Shown here piece by piece: positions 21,600 through 33,599 of a stretch of DNA of 64,000 nucleotides. Below the pieces are notes generated by a model. That model did no database searches. It saw only the letters and a program-made list of their open reading frames with translations, and was not told the origin of the DNA. Positions within the stretch are counted from its first letter, which is position 1, and each line of letters opens with the position of its first letter. Both the position numbers and the translations under genes were made by a program. Origin of the DNA: Mesorhabditis belari (lineage: Eukaryota > Nematoda > Chromadorea > Rhabditida > Rhabditidae); assembly GCA_958450365.1 (NCBI GenBank), contig CAUEEP010000740.1, positions 3,509,001 through 3,573,000 on the forward strand, read 5' to 3'.

Positions 21600-24300
21600 T
21601 TACGGTAAGTTAGATAGATAAAAGTCAAAGTAGAGTATGGTAGGGTTGTTTCACGAATACCAGGTAAAACCAAGATTCAGGTCTAGATCAGGTAAAGTCA
21701 AGATTCAAGCCTAACATTTGACCAGTGCTTGGGCTGGCCTTTGGCCTTTACCTGGCCAACCTCATAGGCAAGACCGATCAGACCAGAAGGCCAGAAGCCA
21801 GTTCCTAGTCTGAGCTGACCTGGCCTGGTTAACTTACAGTACTCGGTAATCATCCCTAACTGTAGCTTTGAAAGCTGGGATGCTTTTGAAAACGCCTTGA
21901 GAATACATTAAGCTCAGATAAGCTCAACTGAAATCCTAAAAGTATGAATTCAATTCTCTATCCCATTCTCCATTACTCACTCAATTCTTGAATGACCATA
22001 TGCTCTATTCTGAATAAATACCTCTTCTCTTCTCTTTTTTTCCAGAGTCAACCCATCCCAACCATTATTCTCCGCCAGAATTCTTTTCTGGCATTATGTC
22101 CGAATTTGCATAAATGTTCACAATAGGACACTCCCTTGCCTCTCCTTTTTTCCTTCTTTCTTTCCTTCTTTCTTTCCTTCTTTCTTTCTTTCTTTCTTTC
22201 TTTTTTATTCTTTTTAGAGAGTCACCTAGATCCTCAGGAGAAAGAGATATAGACAAATAGACATCCACAGACACAATCGGACATCGAATAAAACAAAGCA
22301 ACGATCGGAGAGAAGTCTTCTCTACCTTTCTTCTTTTGGAGAATTGTGAAAGCTTTGATCAGCTAAAACATAGGTAGATTTACAGCTTTGAAGATTTAAA
22401 TTTCAAGTTTTTGACACTGGCCAAACAACACTCTAAAAGCTTTGTTACGAATGGCTTTGTACAGCATTTTTCAGATAAAATCTTGGGAAATTCAAAAAAG
22501 CTCTCTTCTGATAAAGATGATTGATTGCTAAAATCCTAGATAATTCTTTGTCTCATTACCATTTTTAACTCATTTTCTATACAATAGGCAATAGGTTTTA
22601 TAAAAGCATTATTCTCCAAAGACACTATTTTGTTAGCGTCTCTTTTCAGGGTGATCACGTGGGTCAGGATTGAGAGAAGGGGATTAAGAGGCCAAAATAG
22701 AAAAGAGATGAATAGATCAGAGAAAAGGGGAAAGCTTTTGAATACGGTATAATTGAGGGAGAAGGTAAAGGGAAAGGGATGCAAATTTGGATGAAAAAGA
22801 GAAAAGGAAAGAGAATAGACCATGAGGATTCCATGAAAGGTACCAGGGGTGGATCCGATGAGGACAAAGACAATCAACAAACACAAATCTCCACAAAATC
22901 ATGATGAATAAAAGAAGATAAAGATGCAAGACTAAGAATTGTTCAGAGATTTATCTGAAACTCGAAGCCGAACTAGGGAGCAAGAACAATGCAAATTGCA
23001 GTGTGTGTGCAAATTTGTTTTGGACAAATAGACCCTTTAATGAATACATTGATTTTTTTTAGTTGATAACTTACACTTTGACAATTCCTGCGTTTTTATT
23101 TCCAAAGCTAACAAGTAGAGGCTACGATTTTGAATTTGGCTTATTTAGGTCAAAACGCGCAATCGTCTCTTCACAGCTTCGTGAAGCAAAGAACAAGAGT
23201 TGCACAATGACCCCCTACTGTGTCATTGCTTACCGTTAACTCAAAAACATATAAATAAAAACTCAGCAATTCTAAGCTGAGTCAATTTGATTGTTGTTCT
23301 TGTCGTTTGTGAAGAGGAAAAAGAAAATCGATTTGAATTTTATTTAACTTGGCTTTGTGCTTCAGTACTTTAGAGTACTTTAATTAGAGATTTTCATCTA
23401 AGAAATCATTTTAGTTGAATCGATTAGCTGAATCGATTAGTTGAATCGATTAGTTGAATCGATTAGCTGAATCGATTAGTTGAATCGATTGTTAGTCGAA
23501 TCGGATTAGTTGAATCGGATTAGTAATACTTTAAAGTATTTGCAATATTTTCAGTGTTTCCACTTTGTTATAGCTCTCAGTTTACTTGCAATTATTAGCC
23601 AAAAATGACGAGTACCAGATCCAGGACTCATCTCTGACTTATTTAAATCTATTTAATTCCTTATTTAAATCTCTGACTCCTAAATCTCTCAAAAAAAAGT
23701 AACCCAAACGTGGAAAGACCTCGGTGTCAGAAAATCGATTGTCAAATTGAATTCCCTGAAATCACGAGTGATTCACGTAAACAAGGCAGTTGGGAAAAGA
23801 GAAAAGGGAATTTGGAGATGTTGGAAAGAGGTTACAGTTACAGTAATACTTATTCATTTCATTTTAGATTAATAAAAGAGAAGATGAGATGAGTTTCGAG
23901 AAACAAATTGCATTGCAAAGTCGAGTAAACGCATAGATTTTCCATTTCTGTCATTTACTATTAGCCAAATCTGCATAATTTTCCTTATAGCCAAAAGACT
24001 CAGCTAATGCAAAAATCTACGTCATTCTTTTAAAACAAAACATTTCACTTCTCATTAGTTAGCATTGCTTGCTGCTAGCAGTGCCTGACTTCTTTAGTGC
24101 TGATTGTCTGAATTTCGAGATCTCCATGTATGCCTTGTTTTCTTCAACAGATTTTCCCATTTCTTCCATTTCTTTTTCTTTCAATTTTCCACCTATCCAG
24201 AAGACGCAAAAGTTCTTTGAATCAGTCTCTTTTTTTCATTCGTCTTCTTTTCTTCGCGGCGTTGCTATACGTCGATGAGGGACGGGATGTTTTCAGTGGG
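21600..24300. other. Intergenic, low-complexity DNA; CTTT microsatellite and ATCGATTAG array
   Basis: No gene is recognised on either strand. 22140-22205 is a CTTT/CCTT microsatellite. 23413-23520 is an array of (A/G)TTGAATCGATTAG units. The minus-strand open frames at 22536-22929 follow a purine-rich stretch and have no splice-flanked homology. 21690-21840 has repeated GGCCTGG/GGTCAG words. Confidence 0.45.
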
Positions 24301-25942
24301 GAGGGTGGCTCTTAGCACTCACTCTTTCTTTTTTTCGTTCTTTCTCTTTCTTTCCCCCTATCATCTTGCCCTCTTCTTCCACCATCAATACCCTCCTTAA
24401 AAATCCGATTGAAAAAGGGGGGAAAGGGTGGAGGGAGAGGCGGCACTCACAACACAGCGAGTAGAGGGGGTTGGCGGGGGCTGGCTGCATTGCCTGCCTG
24501 CAACCCTTAACGCATAGCTTGTCTTTTCCTTCCTCTCAAAAGAGAGCCACAGTGCACTGTGTGTTCCTTAAAAGAGCAATGGGGAGGGAAAGGTCGCGTC
24601 TCGCGTCACACCAATCGGATAGCCTTCAGCCTTCAGCCTTCTCCCTAGGGTACTGCTCCTATGCAAATGGGAAAGAGAAGAGAAATGAATGAGAGAGAGC
24701 TGTCCGAGTCACATGTCCCTTGGGGAGGACTGGGAAGAGAGATAGAAGAGGAGAAACTTTTCGATCACAAAGAAAGATCACTAAATACTTTTAATGGAGA
24801 AGAGTAGATACTAAAATGATAGGGGAAAATATTCCAAAACCTTTCTTTTGAAGAAGAGTCTTTCTTTCTTTCTTTTGAAAACCTTTCTTTATACATCTCA
24901 TTTTTCATTCATAAACAAATCAAACACAAATTTTGTTTTCCTGTTAGCTCAGATTGCCGACGGCTAGATGGCTTTGTTTACTCGTTGGCACCTACCGGGA
25001 TTAGCATTTCGTTGGTTTTCTCAAATGAATCCATTTTTGGGATACAGTATGATTTCCATGAGATCTAGCTTCACTAAAGGACCAAAAAATTCTCGTTGAA
25101 GTCAGCTTAAAGTCAACCTTCGTTGAAAGTTGAAGTCAGCGTCAGCCTTCGCCATTTACACATACACAAATACACAGGAAGCCATTTCCCAGGTCTTCTT
25201 CTTTTCAATATAATCCGATACAGAGAACTTCTTCTTTTCCCTTCTTTTCCTTTCCATTTTTCATCACTCTCTTCTCACTCTTTCACACTCGATGTGCATA
25301 TTTCTGTGTGGGTGTTTGTGCACGCATCTAGTGTTGTGTTGAGTCGATGCATTCAGCGTCGGAAGACACCACACTCTTCACTTCTTCAATCCTTTCCTTT
25401 CCCTTTCCCTCTCATAAACTTCGAATCTCTCGTTGCCAGCGATTGGCTGACTGCCGAGCATGCACACAAATCGACGCTGCTGGGGATCGAACCCGATGGG
25501 AGCGAGAGCGCAGACAGACATGCAGAGGGTAATGGGCAGACACGAAGCGGGGTCTTCACGATGTTCGAGCTGGATCTGGTGGTGGAACCGGAGCCGCCTC
25601 TAAGCAGAGAACACAAGAGTTTATAGAGACAAGAGTCAAGGAAAGGGTTGTATGGAGAAAAGAGTTAGAGAATGAGTGCTAGTGGAGGGTGAAGAGATGG
25701 AAAGGCATGAGGGGGGCGTTGTCGGACAAAGAAGTCAGAGACCAGGGGGCAGCCGGTGGACGGGGTGGTGGAGAGCGAGGTGGACAGGGTCGGAAAATTG
25801 AGAAATATTGAGAGGAATGGAGAGATACAGAGTGGGCGGGGCCTCGACAGCAAGACGCACACCCCGAGCCCGTCGACTGCCGGAGCACACACAGCTCACT
25901 CGTTCAACCCCGCTCCAATCTAACCAATTCGAAGAAAGAAGA
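24300..25942. other. GC-richer region upstream of the H1-like gene; no gene seen
   Basis: Base composition is clearly less AT-rich here. 24400-24500 and 25440-25870 contain GC-rich stretches, and the area is a plausible promoter or 5' region for the gene starting at 25943. The longest frame (25123-25626, +) begins inside pyrimidine-rich DNA and overlaps an open frame on the other strand, so I do not call it. GGATCGAACCC at 25483 resembles the inverse of a tRNA B-box, but no tRNA fold surrounds it. Confidence 0.4.
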
Positions 25943-26289
25943 ATGGCCGCCGTCGCAAAGCCAAAAGCCAAAGCCGCCACGAAGCCCAAGGCGCCAAAAA
26001 GTAAAGAAAGCCAAGGTGAGTGTGATTTTCTAATCTTTTAAAGAAAATTCATGACTTTAGGTTTCCAAGAAGGCTACAAAGCCTAAGGCTGCCAAGAAAC
26101 CAAAGGCCAAAAAAAGCCAAGAAATCACCAAAGAAGGCCGCTGCCCCAAAAGCTGTAAGTTTATATATAAGACTTGAATATAAGACTTGAATATAAGACT
26201 TTCATATAAGACTATAAGACTATAAGACTTGCATATAAGACTTTGACGATTATAGTGACTGGAGCTAATCATTGAATTTTTAGAAATAA
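25943..26289 (+). CDS. Small Lys/Ala/Pro-rich histone-H1-tail-like protein (frame interrupted twice)
   Basis: Three exons are visible: 25943-26015, 26061-26154 and 26284-26289 (AAA plus TAA). The product begins MAAVAKPKAKAATKPKAPK and is almost entirely Lys, Ala and Pro, including SPKK, a DNA-minor-groove motif of H1 tails. There is no globular winged-helix domain, so at about 55-60 residues it is like an H1 C-terminal tail alone and would be expected in chromatin. As read, exon 1 has one surplus A in AAAAA (25996-26000) and exon 2 one surplus A in the A-run at 26109-26115. Dropping both gives an uninterrupted Lys-rich frame through both junctions to TAA. Disruption confined to A-runs suggests consensus error more than decay. 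AATAAA sites follow at 26589 and 26599. Intron 2 (26155-26283) is filled with ATAAGACTT repeats. Confidence 0.65.
26158..26240. repeat. ATAAGACTT repeats in an intron
   Basis: About seven imperfect copies of (T)ATAAGACTT(GA) lie in intron 2 of the H1-like gene. Confidence 0.85.
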
Positions 26290-26609
26290 GTCACTTCTCC
26301 GTCACTTGTTTACCTTCAAATGTCTCGTGGTCGATTCACTCAAGGATCTCCAACTCAGCGTTTACTCAAAAAACCATATGAAATTCTTCAACAAAACAAA
26401 AAAAAATGTAACAATCACTCGTCTTTCGGTATATATTTTTAAAGCCTCAACTTTTGCCTACAATAGAATCCAAATTTTACTTTGAATTCTCTCATTTTGT
26501 ATCCTTTTTTTCTTTCGTAATTGCCAAATACTGCAAATAGTGCTGGTTCACGATCGTACTCTCTTTTTTCGACTTTAATTAGAAATGCAATAAAAATCAA
26601 TAAACACTT

Positions 26610-28090
26610 CATAAACGATTTGATTCTTTAAAAAGCAAAAAAAGAAAAAAGAAATGCAAACCATTGTACAGAGAAAACAAAGCACCTCTTCTTGGATTCA
26701 AGAGTTGGTTTGGTGAAGAGAATTGGCCTAAGACTCGGATTTGGCAGAGTGCCTAATTTTGGTTACGGTAATCATTAGAGTGACCTTCGTCGGGGGATCT
26801 CAAAAAGTCGAGACGAGCGTCGATCGACGGACATCTGTCCCATCGAATCGACCTCCAATCAACTGCACTAACCACTCGGTTCAAGAGCATCGATCGACTC
26901 TGAAATGAAGCCTCAAAATCGAATGAAGCTTTCTGGAAATCATCTCGATCAGACACGCGATAAGAGGCGACGAGAAATGATGCGCTGGGGGGAAATGGGT
27001 GTAATTGGGATCCAAGGGGAATCCAAAGGGGAAAGAGGTGGGGAAATTGGAGAGATCTCCCACGAAATGATATCGATAATCATTTTAAATGTGAAATTTT
27101 CGTATTGAGATCATAAAAATAGGCTGGATTTGCTTCAATTAAAAAATTTTTGAGTGTTATTCTTAAAGAAATGGTTTTTTGACACTATTGTGATCAGTAG
27201 ACTTTAAAGAAAAAGATATTCAGGCTTGTTTTTTGGAATAAAGTACGGTAGAATGTGTTTCTATGGATTGCGTTTTCTAAGAGGCGCCAAAAAAAAGCTA
27301 CCGTATCCCGATGCGTCTTGAGGATTTTCTAGGCATAGGGCAAATTTGCATTTAAAACTTATACAATAGTCAGCTTCAAGTCATAAGGTTAGACAACTAG
27401 CTACCGTATGCTAAGTGGCTAGACACATAGCTACCGTATGCTAAGGAAGTGTGAATGTAATTTTAAAATCAAATAATCAAATTCAGCCTTTCAAAGAAGA
27501 TCACTCAAAAAGAAAGAATCTAAAAAGAAGATCTAAGACTAAACAAAGCTAAACAAGGCTAAACTTGTGTAGAAACACACTTTAACTGTAGCTAATAATG
27601 CTTTCTACACACTAAACGTGTTTAGAAAGCAATTAATAACAATGAAATTGTTGAGTATCTATATTTCTGAGGAAATAATCAATATATAAATAATCTTTTC
27701 AATGATCGTTGATGATCATTTCAATGATCGTCAATCGCTTACCCATACCATTAACCCTAAAATACTCTATTCTATTCTATTCTATTCTATTCAATTAAAA
27801 TACGAATTGAATAGATAAGATTTCCCCATCCATCTGTTCTTCTTCTTCTTTCACTTCTCAGGTCAGTTTAAAAGAGAAAAGAGCGAAAAGAAAAATAGGC
27901 GAGTGTTTGCCAAAGAAGAGAGTAAACTCTTCCTCTGAATTCAATGCTTTTCCTCCGATGTTTTTTTTTGTTCGCTCGCTAGAAACCTTTAGATCAAACA
28001 CACTGAGGAAGTCATTTTGGTGAATTGAAAATTTATTCAATCAAGGTGAAAAAGGAGAATTCTATAGGACAAAAGGCGGAAAAATTGTTG
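26610..28090. other. Intergenic, no gene seen
   Basis: 26740-26960 has GC-richer, exon-like composition on both strands, including GAACCGAGTGGTTAGTGCAG on the minus strand, which resembles a tRNA A-box. I cannot fold a tRNA or find a family motif there. 27770-27795 is a TCTAT microsatellite. Confidence 0.35.
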
Positions 28091-28097
28091 TGGCTTT

Positions 28098-28545
28098 GTC
28101 GAGCTTCTAGTACTTGATTTCTAGTACTTCTAGTACTTGATTTCTAGTACTTCTAGTAATTCTAGTACTCTATACTCAGTACTTCTTAGCACTTCAGCAC
28201 TCTAGCACTCTAGTACTCTAGACTTACTAGTACTCTGATTTCAGTACTCTAGAACTCTAGTACTTCTAAGTACCCTCTAGTACTCCAGTACTCTAGAACT
28301 TCCAGTACTCTAGTACTTCTAGTACTCTGACTCTATACCTCTAGTACTCCTAGTACTCAGTACTCTTTGAAGTTCTATACTTCAGTACTCTAGTACCTAG
28401 TACCTCTAGTACTCCTAGTACTCTAAGTACTCTAGTACTCTAGTACTCTAGTACTTCTAGTACTTCTAGTACTCTAGTAATTCAGATATCTCTAGTACTT
28501 CTAGTACTTGATTTCTAGTACTCTCTAGTACTTCTAGGACTTTAA
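28098..28545. repeat. Degenerate TCTAGTACT array
   Basis: Dozens of variants of the palindromic-looking words CTAGTACT, TTCTAGTACT and CTCTAGTACTC follow each other with irregular spacing. No coding capacity; satellite in decay. Confidence 0.95.
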
Positions 28546-28559
28546 ACCAGTTCAATTTT

Positions 28560-30256
28560 CAAATAACATTCAAAATTTGCACCTTAAATAGTGAATTGCT
28601 TTAAAAAAACAAGCAACATGCCTCTTTTTCAAATTTTCTTGACCAACTCCCATCACTCACAATTTCAACAATGACAACTCAAAGATTGCCCAAAGATTTT
28701 CAAACTCAAGCCTTAATTACGATAAAATTTCCCCTCAAATTCCTCTCTTTAGGAGAAAACAGAATTCGCATCGTTTCTTCCTCATAACTTCACTTCAAAA
28801 ATGTTTTCGAGTACATTTCATAAATCATTCCTATAACCATCCATCCACTTCTCGATGTTTCAATCACTGCCTACTATCTTCATTCCCGTACATTCAATTT
28901 CCTCAATTTCTCCACCAATCTCTCACCATCTGACAACTATCCGATCTCTCCAAAAGATCACGTGTTTTCCCAAAATTTTCCACCTCTCTTTTTCCAAAGC
29001 CATAACTTTTTTTTTCAGGACTTTTCCTCTCCTTGAATCTTCTCTATTTTCTCATTTTCTTTTTCTCTAATCTTTCTACTGTCTCCATTCTCTTTTTCTC
29101 AAAATTCCCCTCTCTACTCTCTCCAACTTCTCTTTGTTCTCTAAATGGCTTGTTTGGCAGAGTGCCAGTGTGGGCGCGTCCGATTCCACCGATGAATCCA
29201 AGGGGGGAAACAAAAAGGGGTCGAGTTCTATCCCCTTGGCAGTTTGCCCTCAATTCTAAGAGAGAATAGAGAAAGGAAAAGTCTTTTCTCTCTCTTCTTC
29301 TCTCTCCGCTGTGTTGTGCGAGATGGTGTTGCGACCATTGTGTTTATGAGAAGTGAGGCGAAAAGAAGAGAGGAAAAGATTGGTCTCCCTCCTCCTTCCA
29401 TACCCTTATTTCACCTAGATGTACCAGAGCGTCCCCTTTAGATCACTCCCCTTCACCCCTCGCCCGAACCTCGTCTCCTTCTCGGAGGCTCAACCCTCCC
29501 TCCGACCCAACAAAGATTCATCATTATAAAGAAAACGGCTTCCGATAAAGAGAAAAGGGAAAGAAGCTATCTAAGTGGTGGAAAATATTGAAAAGAGTAG
29601 AGACGGAATGGATGTGGTTTCACCTAGATGTACCAGAGTGCCCCTTTTTTAAGTTAATGGCATCATTTTCTTCATGGTTTACTTGGTTGGGATACTTTTG
29701 GCCAGCTCACATCAGTGTACGAAACGTCTGGGATCGGGCCGAAAATTTGGAGAATTTTCAAGTGATATTAAAGGGAGGTTGAATGGACAATTCAATGCTG
29801 AAGGAGTCGCGGACAAGACTTGGGTCAGATCGTATTGTTCTTCCAGTTTGACTGCTGTTTGGTTAACGCAATGGTTTAGCGGGATGGAGAATTTTAGCAA
29901 AATAAGAAAATTCCTCGCTCACCGCTCCGTCTTTTTTACGGATTCCAAAAGGGAAGCATGTTATACCAAAGGGGTTTACCAGATGGAGAGCGATTATGTG
30001 CGCACACAAAGAACACCTTTTTCTTCAGTGACTTTTCTTTTGCTTTGTAGATGGTATAAAAAGAATATATCGAGCTAAAAGCTTGTATTTGGGGCTTTTC
30101 GGGGAATCATTTGGAGCTATTTATTTTTATTAAGTCTGCCCATCTTTTACTGTTTCTTAAATAAAATACAATATAAATAAATCTTTCCAAATCTCATAAT
30201 TCACTTTAGGAAATCAATAAATTTTTCCTCTACGAGGGAAAACACCACATTTTGCA
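28560..30256. other. Intergenic; no confident gene, one dispersed repeat unit
   Basis: ATTTCACCTAGATGTACCAGAG-type words occur twice (29409-29443 and 29617-29650). 29930-30110 is similar to 51455-51640 (see repeat entry). A 134-residue frame at 29674-30075 overlaps this repeat and matches no family I know. Confidence 0.4.
29930..30110 (+). repeat. Dispersed unit of about 180 bp, copy 1
   Basis: It shares with 51455-51640 the ordered words ATTCCAAAAGGGAAGCA, GGGG..GTTT(A/G)CCAGATG, GAGCGATTA, a GCGCACA-like word, a TAGATGG word and TTTTCG(G/A)GG. Spacing is conserved but identity is moderate. The nature of the unit (old transposon, RNA gene or exon pair) is not clear. Confidence 0.5.
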
Positions 30257-33200
30257 TTACGCCTCAGCAACTCGAGAACCGGTATTGCGACCCTGGAAAG
30301 AAAAATTTTATTGTTAGCCATGTCTTTTAACATAAAAGTTTTATTACAAGTTTTGAAACATCATGAATCTATTATTGTTTAAGCGAGTCAACATTGTCGA
30401 AGTACCCAATATCCACAATGTTTCGTTCAAGTATTGAAATCTGACTTTCGCATCTTATCCCCTAAACAAATCGATAGTTTTGTCAAAATTTGTATATCAA
30501 CTTCTCGGGGATAAAGATGGAGAAGACCTGAAACATTAACAAATGAGAAAGCCTAACAAAAATTATTACGCACAAGTCGAATAGAGTGATTGAGAAGTTA
30601 CAATGATGATTGGATAAAAGCTCATGGTATCAAAATAACAAAATAACCCAAATGGTACAAGTAGGAAAGGAAAAAACCGGTATTTTGGGACTTAACAAAA
30701 ACAGAAATAACTAAACTAATCTTGCTTTCTTCACAACGGAAAACAATTTGGCTGCCTATTTTCTATCCTAATCAACGAAATATGGAAAATCACAAAATGC
30801 CTAACAAGAAAAAGGATAAATATTTACATTCTCGATTCCATTCCTCCATTTACACTGATCGTTTCGCCGGTCAAATAGGAAGATCTGTCGGAAACCTGGA
30901 ATTTGTTTTTGACTCTGATCTAATCAATTTATAATACAAATGGATTTTTGATTTTGGTTCTAAGATTTGGAAGTTCAGCATCTTACAATTAGCTCAATAT
31001 CCTTTTCTTATGTATTTTGAAAGGGAACAAGCCTTAATTCCTAATCATTGTAAGTCTAACAATTCAATTATTTAACAGAAATCATTGTCAGTATTGCAAA
31101 CTACTTATTCAGCTTATCTAAAACGCTTAGGGCTAAGCTTTGAATCTAACCAACTTATATCAAAAAGTGAATTTCTTTAGAACTATCAAAAAAAAACTAA
31201 ACTAACTACGTAAAACTAGTGCCTTATGTAAACTTTACAAGAAATGCGAGACAGCCTGGCGGCGGTTTCCCCAGCTCCGCCAATCCTTCCCAAAGGTATC
31301 CTTTTAATTATATCAGCTATGTTTGAGCTGATCTTCAATTAGCGCCTTTGAAAAATCCGTTCGGATGATCTCCTAAAATAAAATCTTGATAAGGAAGACA
31401 CAAACAGAGCACTTTATGCTTCTTTCATATGCCTTCGATGTTTGCATATAAGCGCAAGCTTATTTATTCTTTTCTAAAATAATAAAGGCAAGTAAGCTGA
31501 GGTCTTATTTGCAACCAAGCGAAGCCTCTTAGGCTTTCTAATGTCTATATTTCCTTTGATTATTCAAAAGCTTAAACCTCACATAGGCGCAATCGCGCTC
31601 ACTTTAACATTTCGATGTGCCACAGCTAGTGCCAAATTCTTGCTCAATCCAATCAATGCCGATTTCAGCGATCGAATACGCGCCGAGTCCTTGAATTGGC
31701 TGAAATCCTGCCACCGACGCGACGAACACGAGATTTCCTGAATGAAAATAGAAATTTTCTTGAGAAATTTTAAAAATCAACACTTTCTTGCTTACATTTA
31801 AAACTGTAAAATTGATCTTACCATGGCCAGAAGTTCCAAGATGTGGAATTGTTCTTGGGCTAGTTGGAAAGCGGATGTTACCCAAAACAGTAAGATTTTT
31901 AATTTTTCTCAGTTTCTTTGACCTTTTGATTCAAAAATAATTGGCTCTCTTTGGCTTTAGCTTTCTATAAAAATAATTGGCTTTTTGCGTGTGAAAATCA
32001 AAAATCAGTTCATCTCTTGATCGGGGGGAAACCCCAAATCATCCTTTTCTGCCGATCTCCAGATCGCCCTATCACTTGTGTACCCTGTGTTGACGTCAAC
32101 GTGCACGTAAAGAGCACAGAAATTAACAGAAAACGATAATATTGGTTGCATTATCCACGGCAATAGCAAAAACTTTTGAACTAGTCCAAGCTGTCTTAGC
32201 ATAGAACCAAAAAAACTAACATTTATCTGCATCAGTTTATCCCATTGTGAATCGGTCATCGTCATCAAATCGCCGTAAAAAGGATTAGCTGCTGCATTCG
32301 AAACCAAAATGTCCGGATTTTCCATGTTCTGCAAAGTAGTTTAAGACAAGAGTTCTTCTAAGCAGTAAAAGTCTTCAGTGTAATAATAGTCTCCAAGCTT
32401 GTCTAATTTAAAAATAACGGCTTTGATATCCAGCGGAGCACTCTCAGCGCCTTGTTATTAGCGAGAAGTGCAAACCGTTGTATTTCCAATCGTAAAATTA
32501 GCTCTAGGTACATTTAAAGCCAGTTTGAATGCAAGACTTTGTCACCTTACTCCAACTTCAACAAAAAACTGTAACTCACTTTCCCAAGCGTGTAGTCGAA
32601 GAGTCTTTCCCTATCGTCTTTATTTTCCAACATGTGCCACCACCCCGCTTGCTTCGATTCCTTCTAGTTGCAGGGAAAGGACTGCTTCCAAAAATATGAT
32701 TTTTGGTACTATATTAGATCAGAACACTAGCTTTCTATATACTTCTATATACTATATTATTATTATCTAACTAGTCACATTATTTTATTTTGAAATGATT
32801 TAGATATTCTATAGAAGCCGAATTAGAAGCCTATCTCTTATAAAAAAATCTCTTCCATTTAAAATTCCCCCTTTTCTTTTTTGCACAATTCTTGGAAAAG
32901 ATTCCCTCTTCAAAATAAGGAAGTTTTCGATTCAAACTTCAAAACAATCTCCCCAGAAATTCTTTCACAGAGAAAAGTGTGTGTGTGCTGACGGAAAAAT
33001 GATCGAGAGAAACACATTACTTTTCCGAAAGAAAATGAATTTACAGCAAATCCGCAATATCTCATGATTTCGACATTTTTTGACTTCCGGCTGCTCACGA
33101 TCACCTTCGCTCCATCCAAGACCCAAGCGACGAGCGATCGCAAAGCCAATTCCCTAAAACTTATAAGGTTACTGCAATAGGTAAACAGGCTAAGAGGATT

Positions 33201-33461
33201 AATCCAATTGCTTAAAAATGATCGAGTACTTTAACCTTATACTCCAAATTAGCATTGCATTTGCTACCTGATTGAACTCACAAATCAGCTTGCTCAGGCT
33301 AATTTGAGGATAAAACGGAAACAAAGAAGAAATACTAAATTTGGATATAACGAAAAAATCCAATAATAGTTACCTACAAAAAAAACAACTTTACATACAG
33401 TTTTCTAACATACATCTGACGAAGCGGTTACAACAGCGACTCGATCGACGAGCGTCCGCAT
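30257..33461 (-). pseudogene. Decayed short-chain dehydrogenase/reductase, DHRS4-like
   Basis: Remnant exons run from the start at 33461 (33414-33461, 33045-33153, about 32565-32683, 32221-32328, about 31823-31860, about 31600-31737, 31240-31380) to the last exon 30257-30292, which ends SRVAEA. Recognisable SDR parts, in order: RVAVVTASSD joined to GIGFAIARRLG (Rossmann TGxxxGIG turn), [20 protein letters not shown] (NNAG-like), SVAGFQPIQGLGAYSI (catalytic Ser and Tyr), NVKVSAIAP and IPLGRIGG. Intact relatives are NAD(P)H-dependent peroxisomal or mitochondrial carbonyl reductases. Reading frame changes at least five times (after ARRLG, after AHVG, after AYSIAE, before IPLGRIGG, within ETAA). 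The YxxxK motif reads YSIAE, so the catalytic Lys is lost, and IAP is followed by a stop. Substitution plus multiple frameshifts supports a true pseudogene. Confidence 0.8.
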
Positions 33462-33599
33462 CACTTGATCGAGGCCATTCACTAAAATTTATATACTTTA
33501 TTCAAGACTGCAGTAAAGTAAAAGCGAAAAATACACCGAGTGTAGTAGCACTTCTTAAGAAACACAAATTAATGACAAACAAAGATTGCCAGATTACAA

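Noticed and set aside
25483..25500. tRNA B-box-like GGATCGAACCC
   Set aside because: No A-box or cloverleaf could be placed around it on the minus strand.
25123..25626. 167-residue plus-strand frame upstream of the H1-like gene
   Set aside because: Pyrimidine-rich composition, an overlapping open frame on the opposite strand, no splice-linked partner and no recognised motif. More likely upstream regulatory DNA.
28098..28545. CRISPR-like or regulatory repeat array
   Set aside because: Units are irregular, lack unique spacers of constant length, and the genome is eukaryotic.
29674..30078. 134-residue plus-strand frame
   Set aside because: It overlaps a dispersed repeat unit, has no splice sites or family similarity, and its second copy at 51.5 kb does not keep the frame open.
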